Source of the DNA: Castor canadensis | Lineage: Eukaryota > Chordata > Mammalia > Rodentia > Castoridae | Length of the DNA stretch: 64,000 nt | Assembly (NCBI RefSeq): GCF_047511655.1 | Contig: NC_133394.1 | Coordinates: forward strand, 143,381,343-143,445,342 | Direction: 5' to 3' | Shown here: piece after piece, positions 1-10,983 of the stretch | Layout: each line of letters starts with the position of its first letter | Numbering within the stretch: position 1 is the first letter of the stretch | Program-made: the position numbers and the translations under genes | Notes under the pieces: model-generated | The model's database searches: none | Seen by the model: the letters and a program-made list of their open reading frames with translations, nothing else | What the model was told of the DNA's origin: nothing

Positions 1-189
1 AGAACATTAGCCTTTCAAGGAAAACATGAGCACAACAGCAATAGAACCAAATGAAATATGTAGAAACAGCTGCCTTATTGCAGCTCACCTGTGTAGTAAG
101 AGACCTTCAAGTTAAACCTCCATCATCATTTTTGGTTTTCTTTTATCAATTCTTAAAGCCACTCAGATATGCAGTCATTACAGATGATA

Positions 190-700
190 CCTAGGACAAT
201 TTCTTTAACACCTGTTCTGGTTATCTATTGTTACATAGCAAATTCACTGAAAACCTAATGACTTAAAAGAATAATTTGTTATTATTGTTATATCATTATG
301 ATTTACCCCTCTGAGATGTCTGCCAGGCATTTTTCATCTTACAGTGGTAGGTGTCAGCTGAGACTACAATCCGAAGAAGCTGGATGGAGCACTTACAGGG
401 TTGGCTACTGGGCAGAAACTTCCTCAGAACTGTTCACCAGAGTGTGTTTTTATTATCTCTCCATTGGATTCTCATAGAATAATATTAGGTTCTAAGAGGC
501 GGTGTCCCAAGAGCCAGCCAGGGAATATAAATTGCCAGCACTCAGAACTGGCACTCAGTCACTTCTATATGCCGACCATGAAAGAAGTCTCAAGCCAGAG
601 AGATTGAAGGCACAGGAGACTCTACTTGTGGATGGGTCAGTGGTATGTGCATAATAGATGGGAGGAATTGATGGTGGCCATCTTTTTAAATCATTTACAA
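190..700 (-). repeat. Old interspersed repeat, probably LTR-derived
   Basis: The stretch opens with a sequence resembling the common mammalian motif 'TATCTATTGTTACATAGCAA' and ends near a 'GGTGGCCATC' motif, an arrangement I associate with ancient LTR-type repeats in reverse orientation. No open frame of interest is present. The family cannot be named by eye, and the flanking 1-189 and 701-910 show nothing recognisable. Confidence 0.35.
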
Positions 701-910
701 CATCCAAAACAACTTACAACCTGGTCTCAGCTTACCTAACAGCTTTATTTTATCCCCTCTCCACTCATACCCGAGTCTCTTTACCCTACACTCCTTCCTA
801 CTTTCTGAAAATACAAGTGCTCGTGCCTCCCTTTTCTTTGTGTATGGTTTCTCTCATAGAATACCGTCCCCCACTTTATTACATAATCAAAGCTATTCAT
901 CTTTAAAAGG

Positions 911-1124
911 TTTTTTTTGCAGGGGGGGAACCGGAGATTGAACTCAGTGCCTCACACTTATTAGGCAAGCATTCTACTACTTGTGCCTCAAGTTCTTTTG
1001 CTATTAAGTTTGATTTTTAGATCGGGTCTTGCAATTTTGCCCAGGGCAGATCTCAGACCACAATCCTCTTACTTTGACCTCTGAAGTAACTGGGATTACA
1101 GGCTTGAGCCACTACACCCAACTC
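911..1124 (-). repeat. Composite SINE (7SL-like head plus ID-like tail), antisense
   Basis: Read on the minus strand, it starts with a degenerate 7SL-like head (GGCTCAAGCCTGTAATCCCAG-like) and ends in an ID/tRNA-derived module with a B-box-like GTTCAATC motif and an A-tail, which appears as the T-run at 911-918. Short similar flanks (TTTAAAAG / TCTAAAAG) may be target-site duplications. The same composite recurs across the window, so this is a lineage-specific SINE family rather than a gene. Confidence 0.8.
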
Positions 1125-1447
1125 TAAAAGTTTTCTCATATCCTCTGAGATCCCTCTGCAGATCTAGTTAAGGTTGATTGCCACTCCTGGGTTTCAAGAA
1201 TATTTGGCACTTGCAAGTTTTAATACCTGCCACCATCCCACTAGACTTTTCTAGCGCTAATAAATTTAATAATTTTAATCTATACCTTTAATATCTAATA
1301 CCTATCATACATGTTGGTAGAATATAGTCAAAAACTCTCAAGCAAAAAACATGAAACCACTATTCACCACACATTGTCCTATTAAGTTTCAAATGGTCTG
1401 TAAGTTTATGACACAATTTATGAGTGGCATTAGTTCTTGTATACATT

Positions 1448-1885
1448 CAGGTTTTACATCACCTACTTCAAAAAATCCGAAATTTTTTGAGTGCAGACAT
1501 GACACCACAAGTGGAGAATTCCAGAGATGACCTCATATGATGGATCACAGTCAACAAACAGGTGCACTAAAAAAATACTGTATAAATTACCTTCAGCACC
1601 AGGAGTGCTTGACTAGCAAGTATGAGACCCTGAGTTCAAACCCCAGTGTGGCCAAAAAGAGTAAACTACTAAAAATTGCTATTATTGTATTCTGATACAG
1701 CATAGTAAAATTACCTTCAGGCTGTGTGTAATGTGGATATGACATGTGACTGAATTACATGTTTAGAGCTGAGTCCCATACTCAAGCTATCTCATGATGG
1801 ATATGCAAATATTCCAAAACATGAAAAATCCAATATAAGAAACACTTACGGTCCCAAGCATTTTGGATAAGGGATATTCAGCCTG
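1448..1885 (+). mobile_element. Tigger-type DNA transposon remnant with terminal inverted repeats
   Basis: The left end begins CAGGTTTTACATC and the right end, reverse complemented, begins CAGGCTGAATATCCC; both continue into similar AAAATCCGAAA-like sequence, so the termini form inverted repeats. A TA lies just outside the right end, as expected for TcMar/pogo elements. The interior matches the non-autonomous Tigger-like repeat known from mammals and encodes nothing. An ID-type SINE (1597-1707) interrupts it. Orientation is arbitrary. Confidence 0.7.
1597..1707 (+). repeat. ID-like tRNA-derived SINE inserted in the Tigger element
   Basis: A tRNA-like module with box B (GAGTTCAAACC) and A-rich 3' sequence lies between two copies of the 13-base direct repeat AAATTACCTTCAG (1584-1596 and 1708-1720), which is a target-site duplication. 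This proves L1-type retrotransposition into the older DNA transposon. It is a SINE and not a tRNA gene: the cloverleaf is degraded. Confidence 0.85.
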
Positions 1886-2034
1886 TACAAGAAGGTAAGA
1901 GGTAGACAGAGATGGTGCATTCAGGTTTTTCAGAGGTCAAAACAGCACAAAACAAGCACTTCCAAGAGAAATTGGATCAAGCCTAACTTCTGTTATAGAA
2001 ACCCCGTAGGTTTTTTTCCATAGGAATATATTAG

Positions 2035-2492
2035 TTGTATACAGGTTTCACTGTGATGTTTTCCACACTGCATACACTGTGTCCAATCAGACCCATCCCC
2101 TCTACCACTCTCCTTCATCCCCCTTCCTTCTTCTTGGAACAATTTTGATAGATTTCATTGTTCCATTTTCATACATGGATATAGAATACTTTAAACATAT
2201 TCACCCCTCCATCTGCCCCACCTTGTACTCTCTCCTTAGGGTCTCCCCACTCCTGCTGGCACCTACCCCTAAACAGAACCTGTTTTACATTCCTGTGATT
2301 TTATTTTTTACTAGATTCCACATTTGACAAAGAACATGTGATATGTGACTTTCTCATTCTGGCTTATTTCACTGAGCTTGATTCATTCATTTTCCTGCAG
2401 GTGACATAATTTCATTCTTCTTTGTGGCTGAATAATACTCCACTGTGTATATATACCACATTTTTGTTATCCATTTATTGGTTGATGGGCTC
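2035..2492 (-). mobile_element. L1 3'-end fragment, antisense
   Basis: On the minus strand it reads from the end of ORF2 (the conserved block around TATTCAGCCACAAAGAAG) through the 3' UTR. Weak copies of the closing motif (CATCACAGTGAAACC, then AATATATTCC) mark its 3' end near 2035. It is 5'-truncated, old and noncoding. Its 3' UTR type resembles that at 20746-21060. Confidence 0.75.
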
Positions 2493-2550
2493 CCTAGGAA
2501 ACCGCATAAGATTTGTCAGGACCTGAACAATCATAAGGGCAACTATTTAT

Positions 2551-2582
2551 TATACACACACACACACATTATGTGTGTGTGA
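2551..2582. repeat. Back-to-back CA and TG microsatellite
   Basis: A (CA)n tract is followed at once by ATTATG and a (TG)n tract, giving a small inverted repeat that could fold into a hairpin. A second tract of CT/CA dinucleotides lies at about 2790-2830. Confidence 0.85.
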
Positions 2583-3094
2583 AAGTCACTTGCTTCTCTT
2601 CAGTTACCTCAAACAGGGAACCCAAGGGTGATGCATGAGTTGAATTTTGCTTTTTATTAACCTCAAAATCTCAGTAACCTATGACAACAAACATTTTTTT
2701 CTTATTCATAGAGCTGTGTATCAAGTGAAGCAATTCCACCTTTAGTTTCTTTCCATGCAGGGCTCTTATCTAGTAAAGAAAATACATAAAACTCTCTCTG
2801 TCTCTCTCTTTCACACACACAAACACACACCCCACTGGTGGCCTGTACAATATTGCCTAGAAAGTTTCTTATAGTTTTCCAGTATTTAAAAACTGATGAG
2901 TATTTCCTGCTTTTCTTAAAGAGTCAAAACGTCCAAATCCCTGGATGCTGCTGTTGGCTGGCTCAGAGTCATGGGCTCTTGCTTGGCTGCTCTCCCACTT
3001 ACCATACTCAGATCGTTCCACTTATTCACACTACCTACCTGGCTGCTGGCTACTCTATTTACTATACTCATGCTCTTCTCCATAAAACCACATT

Positions 3095-3220
3095 TGGAAG
3101 ACGGTATTATGGGTCCCACTTGACAGACTGATGCGCAGGCATCACACAGTCCACAAATTGTGAAGTAGGCTTTGAACTTAGATCTTCAGGGCCAAAACCT
3201 GTGCTCCATCCACAAAACCA
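3095..3220 (+). repeat. MIR-like SINE fragment
   Basis: The run 'gacagactgatgcgcagg...cacacagtcc...gaacttagatc...tccatccacaaaaccacactg' follows the MIR core and tail order (removal of gaps needed). It is an ancient mammal-wide SINE remnant. The stretch 2600-3095 shows nothing recognisable beyond the small CT/CA tract. Confidence 0.5.
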
Positions 3221-3310
3221 CACTGGTCTCATAGAATTCATGATAATGGTTAAGTTAGGAGCTTAGCATGCATGATGGCATTGAACCCTTGCAATTTCTG
3301 AGTGGGTATC

Positions 3311-3662
3311 TTAGTTAGCTCAGGCTGCTATAACAAAATAGCAGAGTTTGGGTGACTTACAAAAAAAGAAAATTGTTCTCACAATTCTGACACTATAAGT
3401 CTGAGATCAAGGTACCAGCTTGAAGAGGTTCTGGTGAGGGCCTCTTCTGGGTTGCAGACTGTCAACTCTTTATTCTATCCTCACAAGCTAGAAAGAAGAG
3501 AGAGTTCTTAGGGGTCTATTTAATAAACAAAACAGTTCCACTGATTATAGTCTACCCTTATGATGCAATCACCTCTCAAAGGCCTTACCTCCTAATACTA
3601 ATCCCTAGGGCTAGGAATTCAACCTATGAATCTGGGAGGATAAAAACAGTCAGTCCCTAACA
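3311..3662 (-). mobile_element. MaLR (MLT1-like) solo LTR, antisense
   Basis: The block begins TTAGCTCAGGCTGCTATAAC and ends CAGTCCCTAACA, the hallmark start and end of an MLT1-type MaLR LTR in reverse orientation. The reverse complement carries the usual end-of-LTR 'tctgttgtttataagc'-type region in decayed form. It is a nonautonomous ERVL-related LTR and noncoding. Confidence 0.75.
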
Positions 3663-4790
3663 GGGAAAGAAGATTACTACCTTCCCTTTTGCAGATGGGA
3701 CTTGAAGTTGAACAGTTTTGAGCTCACAAATGACAACTTGCCACCTGGAATCTGAACCACTGTATTAGACCTTTTTGTCAGGTCAAAGTCTGCAGCCAGT
3801 GGGCTAGGAGGGGGATGTGCCAAGGTTCACTGGCCTGGAGAAGGATCCTAGCATCCACTTTTCCACCATTCACTATGTGCCCTGAGGGGTTGCCAGAGAG
3901 CAAGACTCTCTGCTTACCTAGCAATGGATTGAGCAGAGAGACCTCAATTTAAGACCTTGAAATCTCAAGGTCATATGACAGGGGATTTATAAATAAGTAG
4001 CCAGATATTTGGGAAATTCTTTCCCTATCCATTTATTGTTAACCTTGAGGCAAACAGTTAATGCAATAGGATTAACACAATCTGCAGTGATTCTACACAA
4101 GGCAGGTGCAACTGGAACAAAGCCATCATAATCAGTTCCCCTAAAACAGGATTGGCTCCATCTTTAGGAAATTCACTTTATAATAGGAAATCCCCTCTGT
4201 CTTCCATAGAAAAAATTACTTGGCTTTTTAAATTGTAAATTAATACATGTTCATAGATAGTTTGAATAAACAGGAAGAAGGAGAAAATAAAATAATTCCA
4301 CCTTCTGATATAATCATTACTAGTATTCTAGTGCATATCTTTCAATTCTTTTCCTCTTGGCTCAGACACATTGCAACATTGGTCACATACAGAACAAGTA
4401 GTTACATATTCTGCTCTTGCCATTAAATAAAATTTCATGAGCCATCTCCTTAAGAATTCTTTGAAAATATGGTTTCAGATTCCATATAATGATCCACTAA
4501 TTAATATACCATAATATATTAACCCATTTGTTTGTGGCCTATCCACTCTCTTTTTTTCATCCCACTAGAATTACATAATCATTAACAAACTGAATAAAGG
4601 TTATTAAGAGTCCTTGCAATCAAAATTTATTTATTGGTTGAATACTTAATATGTGCCCAGCATCATGTGAGCATTATAAGGAATTCCTGTACCTGGTCCC
4701 CACCCTGAAGTTGCTTAAAATTCCTTTAGGATAAAGGACAGTACATCAGGCTAAATATACTCAAAGTGTCAGAACATATGGGATAGGAGT
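3663..4790. other. Mostly unassigned, AT-rich old sequence
   Basis: About 3663-3770 is weakly MIR-like (ACTTGAAGTTGAAC...GAATCTGAACCACTG). From 4200 to 4570 the sequence resembles old L1/L2-type 3' material but too weakly to assign. No coding potential or RNA gene is visible. Confidence 0.4.
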
Positions 4791-4799
4791 TGAAAGGTA

Positions 4800-4998
4800 T
4801 GGAGTTCACATTTACTATGGACTTATCCTGTACTACTTTGCATCTCATTTAATCTTCACTACAACCGAAGGAGATGTACGTGTTTCCTATATGAAGCTCA
4901 GAAAGGTTAAATAATTTTCCCAAGGTCATACAGGAGGAAAACAGCAAGGTCAAAAGTTTGAACCAGAGCATAATTCCAAAGTCAGAATTTCTCTGTTA
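4800..4998 (+). repeat. MIR SINE
   Basis: A good match in order to the MIR consensus: 'catttaatcttcactacaac', then 'gaagctcagaaaggttaaata', then 'cccaaggtcatacagg' and 'gtttgaaccagagc'. Ancient and noncoding. Confidence 0.75.
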
Positions 4999-5231
4999 AG
5001 TCACAGGAAATCCCTGGGCACAAAGCAAATGCATTGAGGTTTTCAGGAAGTATTTCATAGGATGGAGGTGACTGGAGGATGACATATTGATACACTTACA
5101 CATGACAGAGGGCTCGTTTCTCAGAAGTTGCTGTCTGAGCTCACCTTTTTCTTTAAATCTATTAGTAGAGTCACAACGGTGTTTGGGAGTATTGAGGGTT
5201 TGAAAGAAAACCAGATACTTCCACCTTCTTG

Positions 5232-5272
5232 GTATATATATATGGTATACATATATATATATGTATGTTTTT
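5232..5272. repeat. TA-rich microsatellite
   Basis: Two alternating TA tracts (TATATATATATGG then ATATATATATATG) with a palindromic GTATAC between them. Surrounding sequence 5000-5230 and 5273-6073 is otherwise unassigned, apart from a T-run at 5758-5776. Confidence 0.8.
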
Positions 5273-6073
5273 CATACTTGAAACTATTGAGCTGTAGAAG
5301 ACACTGAACAGTTATTAAAACTATAAATTAAGGGAATTGATGAAGCAATCTCAAAGGTCCTGCCCTTGGTCTTTTTTTGTTCTCAGTTCCTGTTCATTCC
5401 AGAATTTCACCAACACTGGACAAAAGGAAACATTTCTTATCAGTGCTCAGTTTTACAATCTTGTTTCTGATGAAGCTCTTCCTTGCATTTTTATCAGAGT
5501 CCACATGCTATACCTATGCTCTTTGCTTTGAATCTAGAGTTAAGCCAATGCACTAACAAGGCATTCCCTCTCATTTATTTCTTCCTTGTTCAAATGTTGT
5601 TTACTCTTTGGTGGTTTGCAGACTCTTCTGTCATGTTCTAATGAAAGTATTAATGCTTTAAGAGAGCTCTTCAAGAGCCACAAATACCCATGACATTAGA
5701 ACACTCAGTTTGCCTCTTTTCTTGTGTCTACACTCATGTCTGGGTGTGTACTGCCCTTTTTTTTTTTTTTTTTTTTGCTATGCTTTACTAATAAACTGCC
5801 CTGGTCTCTACCTCCATGTGTTCTAAAAATTCTTTTTTTAGGTGACAATGTCATGAACTCAATATTCAAGCTGAGGACCTCTCTCTCTGGGGAACTCCTT
5901 GATCCTGGTGACACAAGGACATCAGGTAACAGAGAAGAGATCTGAATGTAGATATGTGACTGGTTTCACAGCTGTGATGTCTCCACCACATAGATGGCTT
6001 TTACTGTTATTCTAAATAAGAACCAGGGAAAGTTAGCTAACAAAGTGCAATAAAGCATTAGATCCTGTCAGAC

Positions 6074-6407
6074 TGTGGCAGGAAGCAAAAGAGGGGGAAG
6101 AGAGATAATGAGTGCTACAGTGAAACAAAGAAACACTGGAGTTGGGGAATGTTGCCTGGGGCGAGACCAGAGAAGGGTCACCTCACCCTAGAGGTTAAAG
6201 CAGCCAATGAAATAGCATGTGACTATGTACGGGACAAGCTGTATAGTCCCCATCCCTGTAACCTTCTCTAAATAGTATATAAGGAAATCTCCCTTTGTTC
6301 TTGGGGCTCAGCCTTTGGACTTGAGTCCATTGAGTCACTGCCAGCTTGCTTAATAAACTTGCTTCCTGAAAGCATTGGTGCCCTGTCTTTGTCTGAACCA
6401 TCCTACA
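6074..6407 (+). repeat. Provirus 5' LTR
   Basis: It starts TGTGGCAGG and ends CCTACA (TG...CA ends). Visible control signals: a CCAAT box in GCCAATGAAATAG near 6202, a TATA-like TAGTATATAAGG near 6274, and a polyadenylation hexamer AATAAA at 6352-6357. The matching 3' copy has the same signals in diverged form. U3-R-U5 boundaries inside it cannot be fixed without a transcript. Confidence 0.92.
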
Positions 6408-6414
6408 ACATTTC

Positions 6415-6433
6415 TGGGGTGCTCATCTGGGAT
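6415..6433 (+). promoter_or_regulatory. Primer binding site, tRNA-Pro-like
   Basis: Seven bases after the 5' LTR, TGGGGTGCTCATCTGGGAT resembles the tRNA-Pro complement used by many gammaretroviruses, with two substitutions and one extra T. This site would prime minus-strand DNA synthesis in the ancestral virus. Confidence 0.75.
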
Positions 6434-7049
6434 TCAGAGTGGTATTTTCACCTCCTTGTTACTGGCTCAGTGTCCCTGGCCCACTTGGAGGGCTGCTCCT
6501 GCCAGGCACCACTGGACCTGTTGATCCGAGGGGAGGGAGCCTTTCTTCTAGAAAACCAAGGAAGCAAGTTTTGGTCACACAAAGGAACCTGGAAAGGCTC
6601 AGGAACCAACTTGGGAACCCCACTCATCAGACTGGAAAGAACCAGGGTTCAAATCAGGCTTGCCTCAGGAGGAAAAAAGGGGAGTCTGATCAACTCCCAG
6701 TGAAACACCCTAGTAACCACATTTTGGAGTGAAACCAAGTTTTTCAGATTCAGGGAGTGGGGTGGAAGTACTGTGCTGTGTGAGTGTGTGTGAAGTGGGA
6801 GCCTGAGATGTAGCTTGATTATGAAGCAAGTGCAGAGTCCTGATCCATGGATCTGTGGTAAACTCATATTGTCCAGGGTGAGCCCTAACAGGGTCTCTGA
6901 TCCATGGTTTATACGGACTCACTATGGCCAAGAGACACCTAACAGCCAGAGATGGATGAAGCAAGTGGTATTTGTTTTCCCCTGTGTGCCATAGAGGACC
7001 CCTTACCACCTCTCCACAATCCTCAACCCTTCCATCTTGACATCAGATA
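6434..7049 (+). other. Provirus untranslated leader
   Basis: About 616 bases between the primer site and the presumed gag start, as expected for a packaging leader. Open frames here (for example 6439-6732) lack any recognisable domain and overlap each other in different frames, so I do not call them genes. Confidence 0.7.
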
Positions 7050-7930
7050 ATGGGAGGAATGGGAGGAGGACAGAGTAAGAGCACCCCCTAGAGTACATGC
7101 ATAAGAACTTTAAAAAGGGATTTAATAAAAATTACAGAGTTAAGCTGACTCCTGACAGACTTAGGACCTTCTATGAAATAAACTGGTCTGTTTTTGGTAT
7201 AGGATGGCCCTTGGAAGGGTCATTAGTTAAGGTCATAGTCAATAGAGTTTTTGAAGTGGTTGTAGGAGAGTCTGGACACACAGATGATTCCTTATATTGA
7301 CTGCTGGAAGAAGGCAGTCCTCAGTCAGTTCACATGGCGAAAGCCCCACCTAAGAAAGCATGTAGGGTCATGGTAGCCAGGATGGCAGCAGCTTCCAAGT
7401 GCAGGAAAAAAAAATGTAAAAAGCCAGAGAAGCCCATATTAGCAGAGGACCCTGAGGAGACCTCACCCCCTTTTGTGCCACTGTACCCCCTCCTTCAAGG
7501 AAAAGCCTCAGGTGCTGACTGGGTTAATACAGTCCATCATCCAAATGCATAAGCCCACCTGAACCAACCTACTAACAGCTTTTTCTGACTCTATTTAATA
7601 CTGACCATACAACCTTGGCTGCTCTAAAGTGGCTAAAAGATCATGCTTCTGTGGGCACTCTAAATGCCCAAGCCTACACTCAGGGCAAGTTCCCCAAGGA
7701 GGACCCCCATTGGGACCTTAATGATCACTGAGATTACCAGTGGCTTAAACAGTATGAAGAAACATTTTAAAAAGGGGGGAAAGGCCATAAATGTGAATAA
7801 GACAATAGAAGTCCTCCAAGGGCCAGATGAGAACCCCAACCAGTTTTATGAGTGGCCTCTGGGAGGAAGACATTGTCAGACTGGCCACTTTTGAGGATTG
7901 TGAGGAGGAGTAGGATAGACTGGGCTCCAT
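7050..7930 (+). pseudogene. gag: gag pseudogene
   Basis: The presumed start at 7050 encodes Met-Gly-Gly, fitting an N-myristoylated matrix protein, but a stop follows within 14 codons. Matrix-like sequence continues at 7097-7300 with a Trp-Pro-containing segment typical of gammaretroviral matrix. Lys- and Pro-rich sequence follows at 7334-7552, and capsid-like sequence at about 7600-7900, including a QFYEW segment near 7842 that resembles the conserved capsid C-terminal block. At least three stops or frame changes separate these blocks. No intact zinc-knuckle nucleocapsid is visible before the protease. Confidence 0.75.
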
Positions 7931-8300
7931 TCTACTGGGCCTCCAGAAGCCTATGGTCCAAATAAAGATGGGAAGGGGTGTCCCATTGACCTACTGATGA
8001 ACACTGGCTTGATCCATTAGTTTGTAACCCAAACTTTGGGCCCTCTCTTATAGAGACATGCAACCATTGTCAGGGTCACAAGAGATCAGACTCCTTGCCT
8101 CTTCCTTATATCCAGAAAACACAATCTTAAAAAGCATGAAGTAAGGCATAAGTTCCTCTACCTTCCTGATTGCCCAGTGGCCCTGATGGGCAAAGACTTG
8201 TACAAACTAAGGGCATAAGCCTTAAAGATGAGAGGGCCTTAAGACAAGATTTTAACTCTCATGGTTGTGCAGGAGGTGGAATGGTGACTCTACCTCTAAG
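7931..8300 (+). pseudogene. pro: Retroviral protease remnant
   Basis: Around 7990-8006 the frame reads Leu-Leu-Met-Asn-Thr-Gly where an aspartyl protease has Asp-Thr-Gly, so the catalytic Asp is replaced by Asn. The later block near 8175-8200 (LMGKDL-like) fits the end of the protease. Stops interrupt the frame. Confidence 0.6.
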
Positions 8301-9080
8301 AGATTCCTGACATGCTTGAGCATCCCTTTAAGATTCCAGGAGTATTCATGGAGGACAATCCCCCCAGACTGGTCAGAACATATCTCCAGTGGTGGTAGAA
8401 TTAAAGCTGGGAGTCATCCCTGTTAGTCAGAGGCAATACTACATTCTTCACAAGGCCCCAGTTGGGATCCAAAAGCATCTTGACAGACTACCTTTGTGCA
8501 GTCAACTCAGCAACTGTCACTTTACACTCTGCAGTCCCAAACCCGTACATGCTTTTGGACCTTATCCCAGATGAGGCGAAATTCTTTACCTGCCTGGACC
8601 TTAAGAATGCATTTTTCTGCATTGGCCAGGCCCCACAGAGCCAACCCATCTTTGCCTTCCAATGGGAAAGTCCTAGTACTGGAGAAAAGAGACACACTCC
8701 TCAGTACATAGATGACTTTTTGTTGGCTGGACCAACTCAGGAGGATTGTGTGGAAGAAACTCACCTCCTTCTCTCCTTTTTATGGAAGGCAGAGTTTAAG
8801 GTTTCCTGAAAGGAAGCCCAGATTTGGCAGAGTACTGTCAAATACATTGGGCTTCGCCTGTCATAAGGACAACGTAGACTGGGCCCTGAGAGGAAACAGG
8901 CTGTCTGTTCCATTCTGACCCCCAAGAACTGTTGACAGTTCTGCAGATTTCTGCCAGATCTGGATCCCCAATTACACTCTCTTGGCAAAACCCCTTTATG
9001 AAGTCATAAAACAGAGAGAACAGAAACCCATGATATGGGGAGAGGAACAAAAAAAGTCCTTCAAAGAAATTAAGAGGACA
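8301..9080 (+). pseudogene. pol: Reverse transcriptase remnant (pol)
   Basis: The palm region is recognisable: a CLDLKNAFFCI block near 8590-8622 and the catalytic Tyr-Ile-Asp-Asp at 8705-8716, followed by DFLLAG. Between them the sequence is shortened relative to the family: the block from the first palm Asp to YIDD is about 35 codons, so part of the palm is deleted. Downstream, 8810-9080 carries the thumb in several frames. The protein would not be functional. Confidence 0.85.
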
Positions 9081-9600
9081 CACAAATGCTTTAGCTGTGG
9101 GCCTGCCAGATGTGATGAAGCCTTTCTTCCTGTGTGTATGTGAGAGACTGGGAACAGCTGTAAGAGTCATAACCCAGCTGCTAGGTTCCTGGCACCATCC
9201 AGTGGCCTCTTTATCAAAGCAACTTGATGCCGTTTCCTGAGGCTGGCTACCCTGCCTGCACACCAAGGTGGCCACTGGTGTCTTGGTAGCTAAAGCAGAC
9301 AAACTTACTTTCAGACAGGAACTCAGTCTGAGTTCCCCACTTGGTTTTAAAGTATGAACAAGAAATTCTAAAATTGCTGAAAGCTATATGAGCCCTTAAG
9401 CAAGTAGCAGTCATACACTGCTGAGGGCACCAGAAGGAGACAACAGCTATCCAGGGAAACCAAAAAGCTGATAGAAAAGCTAAACAAACAGCTCTCACTG
9501 GAGGAAAAACTTCAACTTCACTGACATCTGCCTTGTTCCTGTGTCCTTTATCTGAATGGGACCCACAGTAGACACCCCAAGAACAGGCTTGGTTTAAGAT
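9081..9600 (+). pseudogene. pol: RT connection and RNase H remnant (pol)
   Basis: A connection-like segment near 9094-9240 (LGLPD...PFF, then SWHHPVA) is followed by RNase H-like sequence with many stops. The order is as in gammaretroviral pol. A 147-residue open frame on the opposite strand (9247-9690) is a shadow of this region. Confidence 0.6.
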
Positions 9601-10622
9601 TATGGAGGAAAAATTTTCTCCAGGCAGATGGTGGAACTTTGCCAACCACCATACTGCAATCCCAGAGTCACTGGCTCCTTCATTTGTCAAGCAGTTCCAT
9701 AAAGGAACTCACTCAGGGAAAACAGCTCTCAAGACCATCTTGGCCCAGCATTTTATGTCCCCAAGCTTTCCAACATATGTGAGAGGTAAAGTCTGTGTGT
9801 CAAAAATAATCCCCATCAAGGGCCAAGAGAGCCACCCTAGATGCAAAATGTTAGAGGAACTCCGTTTACAAACCTGATTTTGGACTTTACTGATATGCCA
9901 CAGGCCAGAGGATATAAATACTTGCTGGTGTTTTGTCTATACCTTCTCAGGATGGGTGGAAGACTTCCCTACTCAGACTGAGAAAGCCCAGGAAGTGGCC
10001 AGATGCCTGATAAAGAAAATCATCCCTTGATCAAAATACTGTGTCTATTGGGTCAGACAACGGGCCAGCCGTCGTGGCTGAGGTGGTATAGTTGGTGGCT
10101 AAGGGATTAGGAGTAACTTGGAAGCTACACACAGCCTACTGACCCCAGAGTTCAGGGAAAGTAGAACATATAAACAGGGCTGCAAAATTACAATTAAAAA
10201 ACTATGCCAGGAGACCCACCTACCATGGGATCAGTTAGTGCCCATAACCTTGCTCAGGATTAAGTCTAGCCCCACCAAGAGGATGAGTCTCTCCCCTTTT
10301 GAAATTCTTTTTGGGTACCCACCCTCTTTTGTCAAGAGCCTGCAAGAAAACCTTAAAAAAAAATGGGTGACCTCACCCTGAGACACCAGGTACAGGCCCT
10401 CAGGTTGACTCTTTCAAAAATCAATGATTGGGTCAAAGAAAGACTCCCTGTAAGCTGGACACCCTTATAAACCAGGGGATGCTGTTTGGGTAAAGGAATG
10501 GAATGTTCAATCTCTAAAGCCCCACTGGAGGGGCCCTTCTGTTGTTATTTTATCCAACCCCACTGCAGTTAAGGTTGCAGAGATCATTCTCTGGATCCAC
10601 CACAGCCAAGTAGCTCATTGCT
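9601..10622 (+). pseudogene. pol: Integrase remnant (pol)
   Basis: The N-terminal zinc-binding part is visible near 9690-9790 (His-Lys-Gly-Thr-His, then a single Cys where two are expected). The catalytic core follows: LDFTD near 9882, SDNGPA near 10052 (second Asp), and a KVEH-like Glu region near 10155. The C-terminal DNA-binding block lies at about 10460-10615. Several stops and frameshifts break it, including one just after LDFTDMP and others beyond 10380. Confidence 0.82.
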
Positions 10623-10972
10623 CTAATGCAGGTGCTCCAGCTTGCTGCAGAAGGGCAGGACCTTGCTCCCAGGAGAAAACAGGAGACCATGAATGACAAG
10701 ACATCAGCCCTGCTCTAGTCACTCCAGAAGCTGACTAGTCTATAGGCAGTGGAAACTTGAGGAGTCACCCCTCTCACCTTTGAGGATGAGTTCTTTTCGT
10801 GTTTTCTTCTTGCTAATCTTTGTCAGATCTCTACCTGGGTACTGCAGTCCTTCAGCACCATTATAAAAGCCACTATAAAAAAGAAAAACAGCTGCTCGTG
10901 TCATGGTGCTATGAAAATATAAACCCCTAGATCAAGATGAAGCTCTTTGACCCAAAAGTGGGTCTGAGCATC
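10623..10972 (+). pseudogene. env: Residual env region (almost fully deleted)
   Basis: Only about 350 bases lie between pol and the polypurine tract, against roughly 1.9 kb for a normal env. An ATG at 10786 opens a short hydrophobic stretch (MSSFRVFFLLIFV) that resembles a signal peptide, after which the frame soon stops. No surface or transmembrane subunit domains remain. Whether this is really the env start is inference. Confidence 0.5.
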
Positions 10973-10983
10973 AAAAGAGGGAG
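10973..10983 (+). promoter_or_regulatory. Polypurine tract
   Basis: AAAAGAGGGAG directly precedes the 3' LTR, the expected place and composition of the primer for plus-strand DNA synthesis. Confidence 0.8.

Noticed and set aside
1597..1665. Possible tRNA gene (box B-like GTTCAAACC); similar at 15430, 15640, 19860, 46390
   Set aside because: All sit in ID-type SINEs with A-rich tails and target-site duplications; the acceptor stem is not preserved.
6439..6732. 97-residue frame after the 5' LTR
   Set aside because: Falls in the untranslated leader upstream of the presumed gag start, overlaps another frame and matches no domain.
9247..9690. 147-residue minus-strand frame, and 154 residues at 8838-9302
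   Set aside because: Antisense to the retroviral pol remnant.
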